A DNA stretch of 64,000 nucleotides, taken from assembly GCA_963971425.1 (NCBI GenBank), contig OZ020521.1, positions 23,700,012 through 23,764,011 on the forward strand, written 5' to 3'. Source of the DNA: Bryoerythrophyllum caledonicum (lineage: Eukaryota; Streptophyta; Bryopsida; Pottiales; Pottiaceae). Below the pieces are notes generated by a model. That model did no database searches, was not told where the DNA came from, and saw nothing but the letters and a program-made list of their open reading frames with translations. This document shows, one piece after another, positions 35,673-46,524 of the stretch. Position numbers and translations under genes: made by a program. Position 1 is the stretch's first letter; each line of letters starts with the position of its first letter.

Positions 35673-37380
35673 CACACACCATCTCAGACCTCAGTCTCTG
35701 CAACCTTCGGCATGGAGAAAGCTTCAATATCTCAGGAAAATAATAAGAAAGCACGATCTCCTTCAGATACATCGAATGAAGTGCACACCTCTGCAGATGC
35801 AGGCAGAGACTGCGGGGTTCCGGAAGCTAACTGCAGTTCACATCTTGCCTTGACTGCCTCGAAAGAGTGCGTGCATCCAATTGTTGAACTGATAGGACAC
35901 GGCACACTCGCCTCCCGGGGCAGCGAAGCTGCCTGCATCGGCGTCGAAGGACGGGGAACACAACTCGATCTTCACAGCATTGTCTCTTCCGTCGGAATCC
36001 TAATAAAAAATTCACGCCTAACTGTCAGATACACGTTCCAACAAGAAATGATACACAAAGAACAAATCGATGTTGTTGAAGACCACGGAACGCTGCATTC
36101 TTGGTTTACTTCATCCATGACAGAATTGTCTGTAGACGGTGAGGAAATCCTAGGTTCCTCTCAAAAGTAACGAGTGACCGCTTGAGAGTAGTGCACCAAG
36201 ATGTAACCGTAGTGTCCGTTTCACATAACCTCGTCGAACCCGGGAATATGCCTACGCTAGTAAGTCATTACCAGAAACACCTACATCTCAAGATATGTCA
36301 CAAATATGTGGTGAATCTTCCACGTAAAAAATAAGCAAGGCTCCTACCCTTCATGCATCGCGCATCATGAGAAACTATACTGAGATATTCCAAACACCGT
36401 GTGCAATCACAGCCAAACTCGAGCGCAAGTACACTAATATCCATCTGCTGCGTTACACCACAAGGCTCCCTCGCACTTCTTGGTCCTCAAAGCCTAATTC
36501 CATCTAGACATCTATAGCTGACGTCGTAGCGGGCGAAAGTAGCTGTTACACGATAGCAAATATCAAAAGGTACTCAAATAAGCTTCAGAAGTGGAATTCT
36601 TGGGGAACGGCGACCAGATCAGTGCCTTCGCTCACTTCGCAAAGCCGTGGCATCCTCGCAGTACAGAAAACTCATGCCTCCATTTCCACGACCACAGTAA
36701 ACTTCAAAATCTTACAAAGTCGAAAATAACCTCAACTCTGCAAAAGTTGCTACCATTCGAAGCGAAAAAAGTGCCGAGCCGAACCAAGGATACGGCCAGA
36801 AAGAGAAGAACAAACGACTCACCAGTGCAACGCAGCTCTCCTACAAATATGCATTACTAAGAGAGCGTCAACCACTACAGCGTCGAATTATTACCGAGAA
36901 AATGCTCACGGATCGACAGAAAATGTCCGACCTCGCTATCACGTGGCAATCAACCGGAGCTGGACAACAACACCGTCAAAACTCGTGGATCTCTCCCACC
37001 TTAGAGTGATTTAAGTAAAAGACTTCACAACACTAAACGAGCCAAGGCAAGAAGGTATTATCCAGCTCGAATTGAAGGCTAAAGTATCACGTCTCCACTT
37101 CAAGTCTAGAAATCAAATGCTCAAATCAGAGCACTGGCATGTCACGCGAACGCAACACGGTGAATTAAACGCATCACGATCACTGCCAGCTACAATCCTG
37201 TCACGAAAAAACGTCAACGACAGCAGCTACAAAAAACTTCTCACTTCGCTCAACCTCACACATTGTCTCCCAAGCTCCATGACATCCCTCTCAAAATGCA
37301 GGCCCCCGGTCACACATGCACACCACCACTCGCCACACGCTCGCTCTCCTCTCCTCTCCTCACGCGCACTCCAACCTCAA
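35673..37380 (-). other. Probable 5' UTR exons/introns of host gene
   Basis: Moderate GC and mobile-element-free. Several short open stretches exist, but none joins convincingly to the exon at 35672. A minus-strand ATG near 35711 is followed by too short an intron to be trusted. Confidence 0.35.
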
Positions 37381-37700
37381 CCAATTCACCACCGCAACTC
37401 ACATTCGGAGCTCCTAGTCCTCCTACGGCCTCCATCGGCTCGCAAACCGATGCGCAACGGTCGCCTCACCACCATCGCCATCGCTTCCCTCGCTCCCTCC
37501 CTCGCTCCCTCCCTCGCTCGCTCGCCCTCCGCTCCTTCGTCCCCCTGCTTCAACCCTAGGCCGGAGCTGTGCCGGGCGCGGTACCGCGCGCGCCCGAGGG
37601 CCTGCCCCTGCCGCGCGGCTCTTCATGCGTTAGGTGCGGTGCCGCTTGCCGGGCCCGGCTTCCGTCCACGCTTGGTGGGCTGGTCCACCCCCGGTTTTGG
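37380..37700 (-). promoter_or_regulatory. CpG-rich, GA-repeat promoter-like region of host gene
   Basis: High local CpG density (CGCGCGCGCCCGAGGG) and, on the minus strand, repeated GGGAGCGAGGGAGGGAGCGA. This is typical of plant promoters and 5' leaders, and it lies upstream of the minus-strand host gene. Confidence 0.45.
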
Positions 37701-37956
37701 TAGATGTGCGAGGGTGGGATGTACGCAGGGTGTGGATGTCTGGTTGGAGTGCGGGGATTCTGGGAACGTACCTTTCGGCTTTTGTGGGTTTGAAATGGGG
37801 TTGAGGTGGTGGGTCCCTTTATTGGGAGTTTCGTTATGGGTCTTTGTTTTTGTATTGGTTGAGAGCTATTCTGGCTGTTGTGGGGATGGGAGCTCTCGCA
37901 ACTTGGGTTATAAAAGGACCAAGGCATTTCAGGGGAATCTCTACTCCATTGATTAA

Positions 37957-38169
37957 CCCCTAGAAGACCAAGTGTCGTTTTGGGGACAAATCTTTTCACC
38001 TGAATGTAATTATCTTTCATATCATATGGTCAAAATTCACAAAATGTTTACCACATCATCTCTTGTAAGTTTAGAAGAAGATTCTCTTGTTACGTTCTCA
38101 AAAAGCTCATCTAGGTAGTTTTATCAATGGAGTAGAGATGGCTCTAAAATGCCTTTAGACATTTAGGGG
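37957..38169. mobile_element. piggyBac-like MITE (213 bp), copy 2
   Basis: CCCCTAGAAG...TTTAGGGG flanked by TTAA at 37953-37956 and 38170-38173. Same ends and almost the same length as 813-1026. A 40-bp block (CTCTACTCCATTGAT) just outside its left end recurs inverted inside its right part, a local inverted duplication. Confidence 0.6.
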
Positions 38170-38179
38170 TTAATAACTT

Positions 38180-38930
38180 CCAAGATTTATTTTTTGGGAT
38201 TGTAAATGTAAGATTTTCCTCTAGAAGAAGAAAATGAACAAGAACTCCGGTCACTACATTGTTCTCTAAATATAGTGTGGACCAAAGTAGTTTGATTTTC
38301 TACACTAATTGGAAATTTACATGCAATAAGCGACTAACACACACTTGCTTGAAAATAATTACCCAATTTGAACTTGGCATGCATGTGCTTGATATAAATT
38401 TGTTCAGGTGATCAACATCAATGATGAATCTACACTATTTATAGCAATCATTGTAGTGGATCTTCTTCTCAAATTATATGAAACTAACCTAGTGACCCGT
38501 CGCCCTCAATGGGCTAACATAAAAGTTTGTAAGCATGGATTCTTGAACCCAAATCAAGACAAAGTCTAATTAGTGCATTGCAATCACAATAAGTGAGTTT
38601 GGGTCAATCCGCATTCCCCAAACTCTATGGCTCTATTGTAGTTCTAGTGTGTCTATTGGAGGTGGCAGGGTTGGAGCTTGCCACCGTCGAGGTGGTCACA
38701 TAGCTTGCACAAACTTGAAAAGGGAAAAAAATAAATCACCATGCGTATCACCCAGGTAGGAACACCATGTATATTTGCCACCACGCTTATTATAGGAGTA
38801 GAATGTGGTAAACAATTTGTGAATTTTGACTGTACAGATGACGATGTCGTGATGGAAATTCTTCTATCATGTACATATAAATATCAATCTTGATATGTGT
38901 GGATATTAGTAAGCGAGGAGTTGAGGCACA
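38180..38930. other. No gene seen
   Basis: AT-rich intergenic DNA without recognisable coding or repeat structure. Confidence 0.4.
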
Positions 38931-41215
38931 AGTGGTTGGTCGTGGTGAGAACTAGAATTTGAGGACATGCGAGCTTAATTCAGCAACGAATGCAACACCA
39001 CTTTTGTTACATACACAACTCAGGGGGCTTGTCCAATTTCCTGCCTTCCTTGCGAACCAAGTTGTGGGCGGTGTGAAGCCGCTTGACAAGTTCAATCAAT
39101 GTATTAACCCGGACCAGCGGACGACCAATGATCAGCGCATCTCCAACCGACCAAGTTCACAATTTGGCGATCAAAATTTGGAATTTGTCGCTTTTCTGCA
39201 TCCGTGAGAGGGCGTGGCTACTCTATGGTAATTGGTTTTGTATTTATTTATTTCCTTTTTACATATCTAAATGATTAAAAGGTTCATGTATTTTTTTTCA
39301 ATTAAATAAAATCACTATGGGATTTAGGTGGTTCACAAAGTGTGTATAGAATAGGGATAAGCATCTTTGGTGGAGTTTAGATAGGGGAGCATGGGCTGAT
39401 GTGCCCCACTTCCTCTTTAGGTTTGGAAGGAAATAGAAATGATATTCCTTGATGAGTGTTGAGTGTCGTGTGTGTGGGGATGAGTTTTGAAGGTTTCAAG
39501 CCAAATTGCGACTCGATGTAGTGGATCAAGCAGGAGTCTTTTGGAATTTTAACTTTGAAGATTGTTTTTAGTGTTGAGAAATTTTCAAATTATATTTGCA
39601 AGTTGGATTTAGAGCTATATTGCAAGAGTTATGAAGGTTTGAAGTTGTGAAGATGGAGGCCATCCATTAAGAGGGCGAAGGTTTGAATAATCTGAAACTT
39701 TTGTTGTGTTTTTCACCTTGCATTGAGGTTTCAAGGTTGTTTGTATCATTGTTGTAACTCTCCAAAACCTTATTACATTTGAGGTTTAGAGTTTGAAAAA
39801 ATAGTCATGGAGAACTGAATATTTAGGGTCGCTTTGCACCTGGCCGAGTCAAGAGTCCGTCCGTCAAAATTTATGCCCAAACTATGGTGAGAGTTTAAAC
39901 TTTTGGATTAAAAAAACCATTTAAATATATATATTGAAGCCTTTTGGCGGTTGTGGTATGAAGCCCCAAAGCCCAAGTCCAAAGTCCAAAGTCCAAACCC
40001 CATATCATTACGCCAAAAAAAATCAGCCCAAAAAAATCAACTAAAAACATCAGCAAAAAAAATCACCCATAAAAAGTCATCCAAAAAATTCGGCCTCTTT
40101 CATCTAACGATCTAGATCTTGTCAGATTTTGATTATTTTATTGATAAAATCGACGGACTCTCGAAGGAAGTTTGGGTTGACTAAAAACGGCAACCCAAGT
40201 TTTGCTTGAAAGTTCGTCACCTTGGCTCCAAAACTCTCCAAAAGTACTACCATGTAGGCACATTGGAAGACGACAACCTTTGATGTGAAGGCCGAGAGGC
40301 CGGACTTTGGCCATTCAAGTAATCTCATTGGTCGAAATCGATGAACTCTCGACTCGAGCGTTAGGTGCGAAGCGGCGCTTAGAAGAGGACGAAACTTTGA
40401 ACCTCCATAACTTTTAGACAGAAGTTTAGATTGATTTGAATCTGAAGAACTGTTAGTTTGTAGCATCAACTTTTCAAAAAGCTATTACATTAAACATTTG
40501 GAGGTCTGAGCTATTCCTAGCATCAGTTTGAAGTTCATAGTTGGAGTAGCAGTTTTTTTAATGTTTTGAAGACTTCAAGACTTGAAGATAAGAAGACATG
40601 AAGACTTGTGTGATGTGGCTTGTGGCTTGTCCTTCCTAGCCGGCTTTGGAAGCTTGTTGTCTTTATTTGTTATTCATAACCAATTTCGGAGGCTAGTTGT
40701 TTTCAATTTTGCTCAGTGAACATTGTTGCGGCGAAGTAGGGTCGATCACCTACACGGTCATATTTTATTTTGTTCCTACTACCGTAGGTGAACCTCTGGT
40801 GTGGCACCTTAATGCCGAATAATCAATTAAAGTGAAAAAATGACATTTGGCATTCAAAATAATAATAATGTAATTTTTGGCAAGAAGTCATAGTCTATTG
40901 TATTTTACCTACTTTGATGTCCATGGAGATTGAATTCAAGACCTTGGGATTCCAAACCCAAGAGTTCATGCATGAGAGGCCATGAATGAAGACTTTTCCA
41001 AGCCTTAATCCCCTTTGATGTCTCTCAATGTGACAAAATCTGTAAATATACATTTCTAATAAATTTGGCATTTTCAAAAAATTATTTTCCACTTAATTCG
41101 GCATGGACTTTTCTAATTATTTTAAGCCAAACTAGAGGTTCACCCACGGTACTAAGGCACAATTGTTGGTCGTCGTGTGTGAGGTAAAATGCCCCTCCTC
41201 CTAGTGGGCAAGTCA
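38930..41215 (+). repeat. Dispersed 2.2-kb repeat, copy 2
   Basis: Same block order as 24590-26880 but without the small ORF, and with a MITE inserted at 40787-41144 that interrupts the GGTCGATC...GGCACAATTGTTGGTCG block. It is old and decayed; family unknown. Confidence 0.55.
40787..41144. mobile_element. MITE (358 bp) inserted in the dispersed repeat
   Basis: Inverted ends GGTGAACCTCTGGTGTGGC and GCCAAACTAGAGGTTCACC (about 19 bp, two mismatches), with further inverted similarity inside (ATGCCGAAT and AATTCGGCAT). Comparison with copy 1 of the host repeat at 26735-26750 shows this block is an insertion. A clean target duplication was not found, so the superfamily is left open. Confidence 0.7.
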
Positions 41216-42640
41216 ACTATCCACAAGTCCTAAGAATTTTAAAGGTTCAACCCTTGGATGGATTTTTAGATAATTAGGTTAGATTTGGTTGGTTGCCTTC
41301 TTATTCCATCCCTTAGATTAAGCTTATTCAAGGGCTAATGAGTGGAGTTGCACGTTCCTAAATTAGACAAAAAGAACACTTAGGACTTGTGAATTCAATT
41401 AATCTTCCTCAACTACTCCAGCTCAAGCTGTTGGACCTCGGTGAAAAATTGATGATTTGTTTATTTATTATTTATTTATTGTTTTATTTTATTTTATTTT
41501 AAAAAATATTTTTTCTTTTTCTTTTATTTATTTCTTTTCTATTGTTTGATTTTCGTTTAATTCGGAATTCTTCTTAACCCATAATTCATTCACTCTTGAT
41601 TCATTTACCCTTCTTTTACTTTTCTTCCCTTCTCTTTTCTGCTAAACATAATCATTGTTCCTTAATTTTTCTTACTTTTCTTCGGCTGATGGTACTTCTT
41701 TTGTGATCAACACGGCCAAACTTCATCAGATCATCACTTGCTAAAAATGCTCCAAATTCAATGTTTTTCAGCCTACAGTAGATAATTTTCCGTGCTCTTT
41801 ACAATGGACCAATCACAATGTGAATATGACTCGTCCATCAACCACAATCAAAGGACCAGCAGTAGGGCAAAGAATCACATTTATAACGTAAAGCCTGATC
41901 ATGCATCAACCATTAACTACACTTGATAAACTTAACAGTTTGTCATATCACTTAGGGCTGAGGCATCATAAATTTAAGTCAAGACAACAACTCATGTGTT
42001 GCCCACGAAATCAATTTAGATCTAGAACTACGCATCATCTCTTGTGATGCGTTAATTACCAATGGATGAGCACGACCACTATCAAAACCCTAATTTGAGC
42101 TTCTAACCAAAATCCGGCAGCGCTTCTGCACACCAAGGAACAACTAAAAATTTCACAAGTCACTACAAGGTGATCTCCAGTCACAATTGATAATTTGCAT
42201 TCGCATCAGGGAAGGATCAATATCACCTCATAGTTGATAATTGAATGTTCAGCTGTTGTGATCTACTTCTCCCAGGCTCTTGCTCACGCCGTGGACTCTG
42301 GTCCTCCACTACTCCCAATCCTCGCCTTGGTTACCACCACTCACACTCGTGATCTTCTAGTCTTGGTTCCGCTATCAAGCTCTCCTCTATCACGGGACGT
42401 GGCGACCAAGATACCTTGCCATGGCCTCAAAATTCTCCTCCGGAATTGGCATGACATTTAGAGGTGGAATGTGTAGGGGTGGTAGGGGGCCGGGGCGAGT
42501 GCAAGTATTATGGTGTAGGTTCAAAGCATCTCAATGATTCTTTTATTAGTTCATTGTGGAGAAATCGAAAGTGTTGTTGTATAGTCTGTTGTGTTGGACG
42601 TGGATTTTGATTTTGGATGAATTCGTATGGTTTTTGATGT
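41215..42640. other. No convincing gene
   Basis: AT-rich, with pyrimidine-rich stretches at 41460-41680. One short plus-strand open stretch (42234-42461) has no recognisable domain. Confidence 0.4.
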
Positions 42641-42662
42641 ATCAATTCTTTATGATATAAAA

Positions 42663-42700
42663 CTAGGGTTGGTACCCGTCATCCCGACAGGGAGAGCGGA
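42663..42700 (-). mobile_element. Helitron-like 3' end, minus strand
   Basis: On the minus strand a hairpin (CCCTGTC-GGGAT-GACGGG) is followed after about 8-10 nt by CTAG at 42663-42666 and then T. It fits the Helitron 3' end plan. No RepHel coding is nearby. Confidence 0.45.
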
Positions 42701-43059
42701 GGGTGGTGTGTTAAATTTACGTTTGTATGTTTTGTATTTTAAAACCTATAAGCTCAAATTGAATCTAAATCAAATCAAATACATTCCCCGTTGTCATCAA
42801 CTGACCGGGCCAATCCCACGTTAAATAAACATATGTAAATGCAAAAATAAAATTTATCCATTATATATGTATTATGTACTATATATACCTACTATTCACT
42901 TTAAATACCCATTATTTATTTCATATACATGTTATTGTCTTTAGATAACTATCATTTATTTTATGTACCCGAGGTAGTATATTGTGTAGTTTCAATATGT
43001 TGGAAATTATGGTTTTATTTTTTTGTTTTTGATACATAATACAATTTTAAAAAAGTCAA

Positions 43060-43210
43060 TAAGCCAAATTTGAATAAAATGGCACTATAAAGGATTCCTT
43101 CAAAGGGCACTATAAAGGATTCCTCCAAAAGGCACATTTGGAGGATTCTTTCAAAGTTCACATTCAATTCAAAAGGCACATTTGATTCAAATGGCAATTC
43201 CAAAGGTCAC
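43060..43210. repeat. Short tandem repeats GGCACTATAAAGGATTCC
   Basis: Two clear copies and several degenerate copies of a roughly 27-bp unit with AAAGGATTC(C/T)TTCAAAG and GGCACATTTG variants. Confidence 0.6.
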
Positions 43211-43297
43211 GTGACCAGGAGCGGCGGACGGACAGACGACTGTCCCCTATTATATATATAGATAGTTGAATAGGGGTGAGTGGTAATTATTAAAGTA

Positions 43298-43340
43298 CTA
43301 GAGTGTTACCCGTGTCCTCCGGACACAACATTTTTTTGTA
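43298..43340 (-). mobile_element. Helitron-like 3' end, minus strand
   Basis: On the minus strand GTGTCCGGAGGACAC forms a clean hairpin, followed by GGGTAACACT and CTAG (43298-43301), then T. A partial direct copy of the same end occurs at 43570-43612 without the T. This is a good match to plant Helitron 3' ends. Confidence 0.55.
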
Positions 43341-43830
43341 TTGAGTCCCCACCTCCCCGTCCCCTAGCCCTTTCCCTCCAATCCATCTCCCCCCGTCCTT
43401 GTCCCCTTGTCCCTTTGTCCCCCGTCCCCCTTTTGTCCTTTTATCCAAAACCCTAACTTTTAGTTTTTTTTGTGTTGAGTCCCCACCTCGTCCCGTCCCC
43501 CGTCCCGCGTCCTGCGTCCCCGTCCTCATCCCCGTCCCCGTCTCCGTCCCCGTCCTTTTATCCAAAACCCTAGAGTGTTACCCATGTCCTCCAGACACAA
43601 CATTTTTTTGTGTCCAAAAAAATGTCCCCCCCAATCCATCGTCCCCCCGTCCTTGTCCCCGTCCCCTTGTCCCCGTCCCCGTCCTGTCATTTTATCCAAA
43701 ACCCTAACTTTTATCTTTTCATCCAAAAGAGTTTTTCATCTACACATTCATCCATCGACATGCCATTTTCATCTACGCGTTCATCCATTCGGCACGCTCA
43801 TTTCATCCAAGATTCTTTTATAATAAGAGA
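43340..43830. repeat. GTCCCC-rich array
   Basis: Pyrimidine-rich simple sequence based on CCCCGTCC and GTCCCCTT, with the Helitron-like end repeated about 270 bp apart. Open stretches across it (PRPP- or VPVP-type) are translated repeat. Confidence 0.7.
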
Positions 43831-44091
43831 TATAGTATGTGTGATGGGGGGTGCTCTTTGTTTTGTTGGATGTAATGGGCGATATGTGGAAATGCAACGT
43901 TATGTGTGTTATGTAGTGCGTGCATTATTTTTTTTGTAGTAGTGCAAATGTGTTTGAGATGTGTTGATATACATGGTGGAATTTTATGGTACTTGGAATA
44001 AAGTACATTTTTGCTCTTTTTTTGTGTGTTGCTGGGTGTGTTTTAACTAGGTTGGGCCTAGAGCCAAGGTTTATTTCAATGTCTCCTCCAA

Positions 44092-44320
<229 letters not shown>

Positions 44321-44586
44321 CTTATGTTTTGATTTTTGTTTTGATTTTTGTTTTTACTTTGTTTTGTAGTATGTAAGTATACTATGATTTGCTTTTCTTT
44401 TCTTTCATATATTTTTATATATATTTTTGGATTTTTTTCATATATATATATATATACATATATACTATAGTGTATTTGGTTGTAGCGTTGTTTGGCGCTA
44501 TGACTTTGACGTGTCAATCTTGCTCTCAATAATCCTTGCTCTTGTTTCGATGCTCGTGTTTCTGTAGCCATGATGATTGCAATAAG

Positions 44587-44799
44587 CTAGGATCGGAGAC
44601 TTGACATTTCCTCCTTTATGGATTTGAGCGTGTTTGCTTGTACTATATCCGCATATTGACTCGCTTCTTCTACAATCTCCCCTTTCATGGTCTTCATTTC
44701 TCTCCGAAGTTGTTGGAGGGTGACACCATTGCCCTTGTTTAGTCCATTTTCCATAGCAATTATTGCATTTGCTACAATCGAGTTTACATCCGTGAACAT
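44587..44799 (-). CDS. Small coiled-coil protein
   Basis: 70 residues from ATG at 44799 to TAG at 44587. Amphipathic throughout, with heptad-like spacing (LQQLRREMKTMKGEIVEEA and LKSIKEEMSSL), so probably a coiled coil. No domain known. It is the last gene of the minus-strand block of element B and could be a separate small gene or a final exon. Confidence 0.4.
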   Translation of the reverse strand: MFTDVNSIVANAIIAMENGLNKGNGVTLQQLRREMKTMKGEIVEEASQYADIVQANTLKSIKEEMSSLRS

Positions 44800-45182
44800 G
44801 CGACATTTAAGTAAATGTGGACTTTAAGACGAATTCTGGACTTAGGATCAATTCTTGATATAGGAAGTAAGATCATGAGATCATACGGTCTTACCATTGG
44901 CATCAAGAATAGTTTCAATAAATATAGGATTGAGCCTACAGATTAGGGGTAACTGCAACATTCACTTAGGGATGAAGTTTAAAAAGGTATCAAACAATGT
45001 GGTGGGATCTGGCGATCAAAGATACATAGCTTACATAGTGGGATCCTACAATCTAACAACACATGTAGGGCAATCAATGTAGTACACGTCAAACAAAGAA
45101 GCATTCAATTAGGCGCGGAGAATGGGGGTATGAACCACTGATAACTTTACTCATAGAGTATATTGAACAAAAGTAAGCCGCT

Positions 45183-45393
45183 GAAGAACTGAATGTAGGG
45201 AAGCGGCTACATACTTTGTATTACTCGCTCAAGATACATAGCGTACATAGTAAGATCCTACGGTGTAACAATACATGTAGGGCAATTGAAGAACTGAATG
45301 TAGGGAAGCGGCTACATACTTTGTATTACTCGCTCAAGATACATAGCGTACATAGTAAGTTCCTACGGTGTAACAATACATGTAGGGCAATCA
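45183..45393. repeat. 105-bp tandem duplication
   Basis: Two near-identical copies of a unit that includes GGGAAGCGGCTACATACTTT and GTTCCTACGGTGTAACAATA-like blocks. A third, diverged copy lies upstream at about 45020-45080. It contains half-sites of the element B palindrome (GTAAGATCCTACGG). Confidence 0.8.
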
Positions 45394-45632
45394 ATGTAGT
45401 ACACATCAAAAAAATAAGCAACCAAATAGGCATGGAGAATGGGGGTGATGACTATCAAAAAAATATATTCATAGAATAAACTGGATGAAAACCAACGCCA
45501 ACAGAACTCACTGTAGGGAATCGACTACGTACTTCGTAACACTCGCTCAAAGTGCCATGGTTCAAGCAGTCTACGATTAAACTTTACATCCATCGGGTGC
45601 CCCCGCAGATACTCCTTCACCGAGGCGTAAGA

Positions 45633-46154
45633 TCATAGTGGAAGGATGAACGGAAGCAACGCTGTGCCAATATTAGGTATAACATTGGATGTGTTGGGTA
45701 AGGTCATTTCACCATGCCATGACTTCGGAAAGTAGCAAGCGAGGTCTCCGTTGAAGACATGACGCATTGGCTGGTCATCAACCATCAATATTTTGTTAGG
45801 AAGACAGAACTGCTTCGTCTTCCGGTCCGTTGAGAGTCTCTGAAGAACCTTGTCACAGAAAGGATACAATTGTGGCCTTGAACACTTGTTTCGTCCATAA
45901 CAGAAAAGAAGTCTTGACCTTATGTCTTCGGGGAGGAGGACTTCGAGGACCTTCTTCAGGCGCGCGGGGACCATGGACGACCATATACCAACTTGGAAGG
46001 ACCTCAGAAGTATACTGAAGAACTCTAGGAGACCAGGCCGAACAATGATGTTGTTCCGATTGAAGCGTCGCGGGGAGCAGTTATCGTATTGCTCGAAACA
46101 AAGCAATCCGTTGACAGACAACATGATAACTTTTGTCGAGTTGTCGCGTCGCTG
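45633..46154 (-). CDS. NIF/FCP1-type HAD protein 1, catalytic motif degenerate
   Basis: The exon starts after a GATCACAG acceptor at 46154 and runs open to a stop at 45633 (about 173 residues). It spans a whole NIF domain: motif I region VIMLSVNGLLCF, RPGLLEFFS, GIWSSM (motif II-like) and ILMVDDQPMRHVF (motif III DD). The nucleophile of motif I (normally D-x-D-G-T/V) is replaced by S-V-N, so it cannot work as a normal HAD phosphatase. FCP1/SCP relatives act on phospho-Ser such as the RNA polymerase II CTD; this one may bind without catalysis (inference). No start codon is seen in this exon, so an upstream exon or a different frame supplies it. Confidence 0.6.
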   Translation of the reverse strand, partial: QRRDNSTKVIMLSVNGLLCFEQYDNCSPRRFNRNNIIVRPGLLEFFSILLRSFQVGIWSSMVPARLKKVLEVLLPEDIRSRLLFCYGRNKCSRPQLYPFCDKVLQRLSTDRKTKQFCLPNKILMVDDQPMRHVFNGDLACYFPKSWHGEMTLPNTSNVIPNIGTALLPFILPL

Positions 46155-46189
46155 TGATCATAGAGAAAGATACAAGTTATAAACAACAT

Positions 46190-46370
46190 CATGCATCGTA
46201 GGATCCCACCACACTGCCATCCATACTACAAACAAATCATCCATACAACATCCTTAACTACTCCATCCATGAGGGTCGTAGGATCCTACCACACTGCTAT
46301 ACGCATCACAAAAACCATACAATATCCTTAACTACTACATTCTTCAGGGTCGTAGGATCCTACCACCCTA
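46190..46370. repeat. Palindrome-bearing ~80-bp tandem repeat
   Basis: Three palindrome sites (about 46199, 46270 and 46350), all of the type GGGTCGTAGGATCCTACCAC, each followed by CACTGC and CCTTAACTAC blocks, giving a roughly 80-bp repeat between the two NIF genes. Confidence 0.75.
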
Positions 46371-46524
46371 AGGATAATTCATGGGAGATATTGCGATTAA
46401 TAATATTCAAAATAAGATAATGGCCTCAATACTGAAGAGTGTCTGATAGAGTAGAGGTACATCCTACAAGCTTATATTGAAACAAAATATACAAAATATA
46501 CACATCACCGAAACGAGTGAGTAG

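Noticed and set aside
43290-43939. Proline-rich and glycine-rich open frames
   Set aside because: Translation of the GTCCCC-rich array on either strand.
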